From JBDFMH01 sp047238125 (lineage in GTDB: Bacteria > Pseudomonadota > Alphaproteobacteria > Sphingomonadales > Sphingomonadaceae): 64,000 bases of DNA. The notes below the pieces were generated by a model. It did not search any database. It saw only the letters and a list, made by a program, of their open reading frames with translations, and was not told where the DNA came from. Each line of letters starts with the position of its first letter. Position 1 is the stretch's first letter. Positions 59,496-64,000 of the stretch are shown here, one piece after another. Position numbers and translations under genes: made by a program. The stretch is taken from the NCBI RefSeq assembly GCF_047238125.1, contig NZ_JBDFMH010000001.1, positions 2,356,001 to 2,420,000 of the forward strand. Direction: 5' to 3'.

Positions 59496-61271
59496 TCAGC
59501 GGCTGCGGACATAGCGGCCGGGCGCATCCTCGATCGCGGCCAGGCTGCCCTTCCCCGGCACACGCGCCTTCTTGGCGGGCACCTGCTTGCCCGATCGCGC
59601 GGCGATCCAGTCCAGCCAATCGGGCCACCAGCTGCCGCGTGTCTCGGTCGCGCCCGCGACGAATTCGTCCAGCGTCGCCACTTCGCGGTCATTGGTCCAA
59701 TATTGATATTTGCCAGCGCTCGGTGGATTCACCACGCCCGCGATATGCCCCGATCCCGCCAGCACGAAGCGGATCGGTCCGCGGAAATGATGGGTCAGCT
59801 TCCACACGCTTTCGGCCGGCGCGATATGGTCCTCGCGGCCGGCCTGAATATAGCAGGGCGTCTTCACCCGCCCCAGGTCTATCGGCGTCCCCGCCACCAC
59901 ATATTCGCCGGCCTGCGCCAGCTTGTTGTCGCGGTACAGGTCTTCCAGATAGGCCTTGTGCCACTTGGCAGGCAGGTTGGTGGTGTCGCCGTTCCAGTGG
60001 AGCAGGTCGAACGGCGGGTAATCCTGCCCCATCATGTAGTTGTTGACGACGTAGGACCAGATCAGGTCACGCCCGCGCAGCAGGTTGAAGGTGGCCGCCA
60101 TGTAGCGCCCGTCGAGAAAGCCATGCTCGGCCGATAGCGCCGTCAGCAGCGCCATCTGGTCCTCGCTCACGAACAGTTGCAGGTCGCCTGCCTGCTCGAA
60201 ATCGACCTGCGCGGTGAAGAAGGTCGCGCTTGCCACCTTGTCGGCCTGCCCCCGCTCCGCCAGCAGCGCCAGCGTCGCAGCCAGCGTGGTGCCGGCCACG
60301 CAGTAACCGATCGTGTGGACGCCGCCCACGCCCAGCGCATCGCGCACCGTGTCGATCGCGTCGATCTGCCCGCGCTCGACATAATCGTCCATCGTCACGT
60401 CCGCCATCGACGCGTCGGCGGATTTCCAAGACACCACGAACACGGTGATGCCCTGCTCGACCGCCCAGCGGATGAAGCTCTTCTCCGGGTTCAGGTCCAG
60501 GATGTAATAGCGGTTGATCCAGGGCGGGAAGATCAGCAGCGGCGTTTCGAACACCGTCTTGGTGGTCGGGCTGTACTGGATCAGCTGGTAGAGATCGGTT
60601 TCCTTGATCACCTTGCCCGGCGTGGTCGCGATGTTGCGCCCTAGCTCGAATGCCTCGCCCGGCGTGTGGGTGAGCTGGCCCTTGGTCATGTCGGCCAGCA
60701 TCCGCTCCAGCCCGGTCAGCAGGTTCTGGCCGTTGCTCTCGATCGTCTTCTCGATCACCTGCGGGTTGGTGACGGGGAAGTTGGATGGGCTGACCGCATC
60801 GATATAGGCGCGGGTGGCAAAGCGGATCTTTTCGCGCTGCTTCTCGTCAACACCCTCGATCGCGTCCACCCCGCGCAGCATGTGATCGGCCACCATCAGA
60901 TAGCTCTGGCGGATCATGTCGAACAGCGGGTTGTCGCGCCACTGCGGCGCGGAAAAGCGCCGGTCCTTGTCGGCCGCCGCTGCCAGCGGCGATGGCACGG
61001 GCGGATCTTCCGGCGTCACGAAGCGCTGCCACATGATCATGCTGTCGGCCCAGAAATCGGCCTGCGCCTTGGCGATCCGCGCCGGATCGCCGGTGAAGCC
61101 CGGCAGCTTGCCGATCGCATCGGCCTTGCCCGCGCGGTTCATCTGCGCGGACACATATTCCATCATCATCTGCTGGGCGGAACCGATCACGCCGGTCCAT
61201 TGCTGCATCTGTTCCAGGCTGGGGATGGCCGCCGCAGCCCCGGTTGCGGGCTTGCCCGTCTCGTCCGTCAT
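59496..61271 (-). CDS. phaC: Class I polyhydroxyalkanoate synthase
   Basis: 591 residues, usual for class I PhaC. N-terminal PHA-synthase domain (FADSMIMWQRF-like FWADSMIMWQRF, DPRFSAPQW-like RRFSAPQWRDNPLFD), nucleophile Cys in the lipase-like box IGYCVAGTTLA, DFLLHWNGDTTNLP-like PPFDLLHWNGDTTNLP, and catalytic Asp/His in GREDHIAP and GSGHIAGVVNPP. It polymerises 3-hydroxyacyl-CoA. Start at 61271 follows AGAGGAGG. It is divergent from the aminotransferase gene; the 240-nt gap before the phasin shows no further gene. Confidence 0.95.
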   Translation of the reverse strand: MTDETGKPATGAAAAIPSLEQMQQWTGVIGSAQQMMMEYVSAQMNRAGKADAIGKLPGFTGDPARIAKAQADFWADSMIMWQRFVTPEDPPVPSPLAAAADKDRRFSAPQWRDNPLFDMIRQSYLMVADHMLRGVDAIEGVDEKQREKIRFATRAYIDAVSPSNFPVTNPQVIEKTIESNGQNLLTGLERMLADMTKGQLTHTPGEAFELGRNIATTPGKVIKETDLYQLIQYSPTTKTVFETPLLIFPPWINRYYILDLNPEKSFIRWAVEQGITVFVVSWKSADASMADVTMDDYVERGQIDAIDTVRDALGVGGVHTIGYCVAGTTLAATLALLAERGQADKVASATFFTAQVDFEQAGDLQLFVSEDQMALLTALSAEHGFLDGRYMAATFNLLRGRDLIWSYVVNNYMMGQDYPPFDLLHWNGDTTNLPAKWHKAYLEDLYRDNKLAQAGEYVVAGTPIDLGRVKTPCYIQAGREDHIAPAESVWKLTHHFRGPIRFVLAGSGHIAGVVNPPSAGKYQYWTNDREVATLDEFVAGATETRGSWWPDWLDWIAARSGKQVPAKKARVPGKGSLAAIEDAPGRYVRSR

Positions 61272-61398
61272 CAGGCCTCCTCTCGCGACCGCCGATCGCG
61301 CCTGTCGCGCGGCGCGAATCCGGCCTATAGCCAAGCCCCTTGGTGTCATCATGGGCGATCCTGCCCGCGCCGCCAAGTCCGTAGCCCAAGAGGATAAG

Positions 61399-62604
61399 AT
61401 GTCCGAGGAATTCTACCGCATCAAGCGCTTGCCGCCTTATGTCATCGCCGAAGTCAATGCGATGCGGGCACGGGCGCGGGCGGCGGGCGAGGACATCATC
61501 GATCTCGGCATGGGCAATCCCGATCTGCCGCCGCCGCCGCACGTGATCGACAAGCTGGTCGAAGTCGCGCGCAAGCCGGACGCCCACGGCTATTCGGCGT
61601 CCAAGGGCATTCCCGGCCTGCGCCGCGCCCAGGCCAACTATTATGGCCGCCGCTTCGGGGTCGATCTCGATCCGGAAACCGAAGTCGTCGTCACCATGGG
61701 GTCGAAGGAAGGCCTGTCCAGCCTCGCCACCGCGATCACCGCGCCCGGCGATGTCGTGCTGGCGCCCAATCCCAGCTACCCGATCCACACCTTCGGCTTC
61801 ATCATCGCCGGCGCCACCATCCGCGCGGTGCCGACCACACCCGACGATCGCTACTGGGATGCGCTCGATCGCGCGATGAAGTTCACCGTGCCCAAGCCGT
61901 CGGTGCTGGTGGTCGGCTATCCGTCGAACCCCACTGCCGAAGTCGTCGATCTCGCCTTCTACGAACGGCTCGTCGCCTGGGCGAAGGAACATAAGGTCTG
62001 GGTGCTCAGCGACCTTGCCTATTCCGAGCTCTATTATGATGGCTGCCCCACGCCTTCGATCCTGCAGGTGCCCGGCGCGAAGGACGTCGCGGTCGAATTC
62101 ACCTCGATGTCGAAAACCTATTCGATGGCCGGCTGGCGGATGGGCTTCGCGGTCGGCAACAAGACGCTGATCGCGGCGCTTACCCGCGTGAAGAGCTATC
62201 TGGATTATGGCGCCTTCACGCCGATCCAGGCGGCCGCCTGCGCCGCGCTCAACGGTCCGCAGGATATCGTCGAGAAGAACCGGCTCCTGTATCAGCGCCG
62301 GCGCGACGTGCTGGTCGAAAGCTTCGGCCGCGCCGGCTGGGATATCCCGTCCCCCCGCGCCTCGATGTTCGCCTGGGCGCCGATGCCGCCCGCGCTCACC
62401 CACCTCGGCAGCCTCGAATTCTCAAAGCAGCTGCTCACCCATGCCGGCGTCGCGGTGGCGGCGGGCGTGGGCTATGGTGAGGAAGGCGAAGGCTATGTCC
62501 GGATCGCGATGGTCGAAAACGAACAGCGCATCCGCCAGGCCGCCCGCAACGTGAAAAAATATCTCGCCAGCATGGGCGTCAACACCGGCGCGAAGACTGG
62601 GTGA
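61399..62604 (+). CDS. Class I/II aminotransferase (AlaC / LL-DAP aminotransferase-like)
   Basis: 401 residues from the ATG at 61399. EEFYRIKRLPPYVIAEVNAM, IIDLGMGNPDLPPPPHVID, YPSNPTAEVVDLAFY, DLAYSELYYDG and the PLP-lysine block FTSMSKTYSMAGWRMGFAVG are intact. This is the AlaC/LL-diaminopimelate aminotransferase-like branch that in proteobacteria usually acts as glutamate-pyruvate aminotransferase. An upstream ATG at 61351 is possible. Cytosolic. Confidence 0.88.
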   Translation: MSEEFYRIKRLPPYVIAEVNAMRARARAAGEDIIDLGMGNPDLPPPPHVIDKLVEVARKPDAHGYSASKGIPGLRRAQANYYGRRFGVDLDPETEVVVTMGSKEGLSSLATAITAPGDVVLAPNPSYPIHTFGFIIAGATIRAVPTTPDDRYWDALDRAMKFTVPKPSVLVVGYPSNPTAEVVDLAFYERLVAWAKEHKVWVLSDLAYSELYYDGCPTPSILQVPGAKDVAVEFTSMSKTYSMAGWRMGFAVGNKTLIAALTRVKSYLDYGAFTPIQAAACAALNGPQDIVEKNRLLYQRRRDVLVESFGRAGWDIPSPRASMFAWAPMPPALTHLGSLEFSKQLLTHAGVAVAAGVGYGEEGEGYVRIAMVENEQRIRQAARNVKKYLASMGVNTGAKTG

Positions 62605-62640
62605 CTTCCCGGGAGTTGTGCGGCGGAACCGACTGAAATC

Positions 62641-62690
62641 CTCCCCCGGCGGGGGAGGGGGACCATTGCGAAGCAATGGTGGAGGGGTAG
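62641..62690 (+). repeat. Palindromic repeat, family B, left of the DUF559 gene
   Basis: CTCCCCCGGCGGGGGAGGGG, G, ACCATTGC-GAA-GCAATGGT, GGAGGGGTAG: two hairpins in tandem. Same plan as the element in bchY and, in reverse orientation, as the element at 63052-63100. Ends 8 nt before the DUF559 start. Confidence 0.75.
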
Positions 62691-62698
62691 GCTGCCGC

Positions 62699-63103
62699 AT
62701 GCTCCACGGCCCGAAACCAACCCAGCGCCGTGCCAGAACGCTTCGCAAGGCCATGAGCCTTCCCGAAATACTGCTCTGGCAGGCCCTGCGAACTCGACCG
62801 GCGGGTCTGCGGTTTCGCCGTCAGCATCCCGCCGGGCCATACGTGCTCGACTTCTTCTGCGCCACGCATCGGCTCGCGGTCGGGATCGACGGCGAGGCGC
62901 ACGACTGCGGAACACGACCCGTTCGCGATGCGCGGCGCGACGTCTGGCTGGCAGGTCAGGGCGTCCGCGTCATCAGGATCGCGGCGCGCGCTGTGCTCGC
63001 TGATCTCGACGCGGTTGTGCGTCTGATCGCAAGCACCCCGCCTGGCGCGCGCTACCCCTCCACCAGCTTCGCTGGTCCCCCTCCCCCTCCGGGGGAGGAG
63101 TAA
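62699..63103 (+). CDS. DUF559 (Vsr-fold endonuclease-like) protein framed by inverted repeats
   Basis: 134 residues from the ATG at 62699; the frame is open from 62618, through the left repeat. DUF559 pattern: RARTLRKAMSLPEILLWQAL, LRFRRQHPAGPYVLDFFC, AVGIDGEAHD, RDVWLAGQGVRVIRI. The Asp in VLDFF and the DG-x-x-H are present, but the Glu that usually precedes IDG (V-E-x-DG) is Gly here, so nuclease activity may be lost. The last ~15 residues (PSTSFAGPPPPPGEE) are encoded by the right-hand repeat. The gene and its two repeats form a discrete unit. Confidence 0.8.
   Translation: MLHGPKPTQRRARTLRKAMSLPEILLWQALRTRPAGLRFRRQHPAGPYVLDFFCATHRLAVGIDGEAHDCGTRPVRDARRDVWLAGQGVRVIRIAARAVLADLDAVVRLIASTPPGARYPSTSFAGPPPPPGEE
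63052..63100 (-). repeat. Palindromic repeat, family B, right of the DUF559 gene (inverted)
   Basis: On the reverse strand: CTCCCCCGGAGGGGGAGGGG, G, ACCAGC-GAA-GCTGGT, GGAGGGGTAG. Nearly identical to the left copy apart from the inner stem. It is translated as the DUF559 C-terminus on the forward strand. Confidence 0.75.
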
Positions 63104-63109
63104 CCTCGC

Positions 63110-64000
63110 CTACTTCGCCGCGGCCGGCGCCTTCACTACTTCCACCGGCAGGCCGACCTTCGCCAGCTGCGGTTGCACGGTGGCGGCGTCGCCGACCACC
63201 ACCCAGGTCAGCTTCGACGGGTCGACGGTCTTGCGGATCATGCCGTCCAGCTCGGGCACCGTCATCGCGCGGTAGCGCGCGGCCAGCTGCTCGTAATGAT
63301 CGTCCTTCCAGCCATAGAGATCGATCGACTGCAGGCCGCCCAGCACGTCGTCCGACGTCTCGAAATTGCCGGCCAGCGCGCGCGACCGGTTGTTGATGGT
63401 GCGCTCCAGCTCGGCCGCGGTGATGCCCTTCGGCCCCAGGAAATCGGTCATCTGCGCCTTCAGCGCCACGATCGCGTCGCCGGTGCGGTTGGCCTGCACG
63501 GGGGCCGCCACCAGATAGGGCACGCGCCCTTCCAGCCGGTTGATGCGGCCGTTCACGCCGTAGGACCAGCCCTTGGTCTCGCGCAGATCCATGTTCATGC
63601 GCGACAGGAAGGTGCCGCCCAGCACGTCGTTGGCAGTGCCCAGCGCCTCCAGCTCGTCCTTGCCGGTCACGCCCAGCACTTCGCCGCCCAGGATATAGCT
63701 CTGCGGTGATTGCGGGCGATCGATCAGCACGATCTTCGGGCTCGGCGCGGCCGGGGCCGCTTCCTCCGCCTTCACGCCCTTCGGCGTGGCCGGCGGCGCC
63801 CAGCTGCCGAACGCCTTGTCCAGCAACGGCTTCACCTCGGCCAGCGGCCGGTCGCTGACGATGAACAGCTTGGCATTGTCCGGGCGGATCCAGCTGGCAT
63901 GGAAGCGGATCAGGTCGTCGCGGGTCAGCTTCGTCACCACCGCCGGGTCGCCGGTGCCGGTGAACGGGATGCCATAGGCGTGGTTCGCCCCATAGATCAG
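63110..64000 (-). CDS. M16-family metallopeptidase, C-terminal part (5' end outside the window)
   Basis: 297 codons are present and the frame runs off the window at 64000. M16 C-domain features: TRDDLIRFHASWIRPDNAKLFIVSD, the substrate-tail grip LGGTFLSRMNMDLRETKGWSYGV (Arg/Tyr pair) and a helical end. The zinc HXXEH site would lie in the missing N-terminal part. Such proteins (processing-peptidase/PqqL-like) degrade peptides in periplasm or cytoplasm. It ends 7 nt from the DUF559 stop, convergently. Confidence 0.85.
   Translation of the reverse strand: MIYGANHAYGIPFTGTGDPAVVTKLTRDDLIRFHASWIRPDNAKLFIVSDRPLAEVKPLLDKAFGSWAPPATPKGVKAEEAAPAAPSPKIVLIDRPQSPQSYILGGEVLGVTGKDELEALGTANDVLGGTFLSRMNMDLRETKGWSYGVNGRINRLEGRVPYLVAAPVQANRTGDAIVALKAQMTDFLGPKGITAAELERTINNRSRALAGNFETSDDVLGGLQSIDLYGWKDDHYEQLAARYRAMTVPELDGMIRKTVDPSKLTWVVVGDAATVQPQLAKVGLPVEVVKAPAAAK

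Overview
The window is GC-rich, densely packed alphaproteobacterial chromosome. It carries a nearly complete photosynthesis gene cluster (PGC) of an aerobic anoxygenic phototroph, most likely Sphingomonadales (Sphingomonas-like). Grounds for this: the gene order bchIDO / crtCD / crtF-bchCXYZ-pufBALMC / bchFNBHLM-lhaA-puhABC-acsF-puhE-hemA / ppaA-ppsR / bchG-(PucC-like)-bchP; an oxygen-dependent cyclase (acsF) and no bchE; a reaction centre with tetrahaem PufC and LH1 only (no pucBA seen); and a PHB synthase/phasin locus. The lineage call is inference from gene content and protein style, not from a database search.

Layout. 1-988: end of an unknown gene, then a polymorphic-toxin C-terminus with its probable immunity gene wedged in front of pgeF. 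988-12591: housekeeping genes (pgeF, a PLP sulphur enzyme, a HAD phosphatase, an Mla-type lipid transport operon, pepN, a flavin disulfide oxidoreductase, DUF4126). 12592-13221: AT-richer stretch with an orphan lipoprotein-like ORF at the left edge of the PGC. 13222-53006: the PGC, bracketed by two tspO paralogues. 52978-64000: a lipoprotein cytochrome c, an esterase/ABC locus (TesA/YbbA/YbbP-like), clpS, phasin, phaC, an aminotransferase, a DUF559 gene between inverted repeat elements, and the end of an M16 peptidase.

How it works together. BchI/D/H insert Mg2+, BchM methylates, AcsF forms the fifth ring, BchL/N/B and BchX/Y/Z reduce rings D and B, BchF and BchC modify the C3 side chain, and BchG/BchP attach and reduce the tail. 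HemA feeds the pathway with 5-aminolevulinate. CrtC, CrtD and CrtF finish spirilloxanthin-type carotenoids; the early crt genes (crtE/B/I) are not in the window. PufB/A/L/M/C and PuhA form the LH1-RC core, assembled with PuhB, PuhC, PuhE and LhaA. PpsR and the B12-binding PpaA are encoded centrally. PpsR-type TGT-N12-ACA palindromes lie before bchC and bchG, near-matches before bchF/ppaA and crtD/crtF, and a weaker tandem pair between tspO and bchI. Most cluster genes overlap by 4 nt (ATGA), so long co-transcripts are expected.

Points that stand out: a short palindromic repeat sits at the bchX/bchY junction and encodes the BchY N-terminus, and the same element flanks the DUF559 gene in inverted orientation; CrtC has no conventional start near its conserved N-terminus; bchG (and perhaps bchI) looks leaderless; a 45-codon ORF is start/stop-coupled to both bchZ and pufB; and small uncharacterised proteins are embedded in the PGC.
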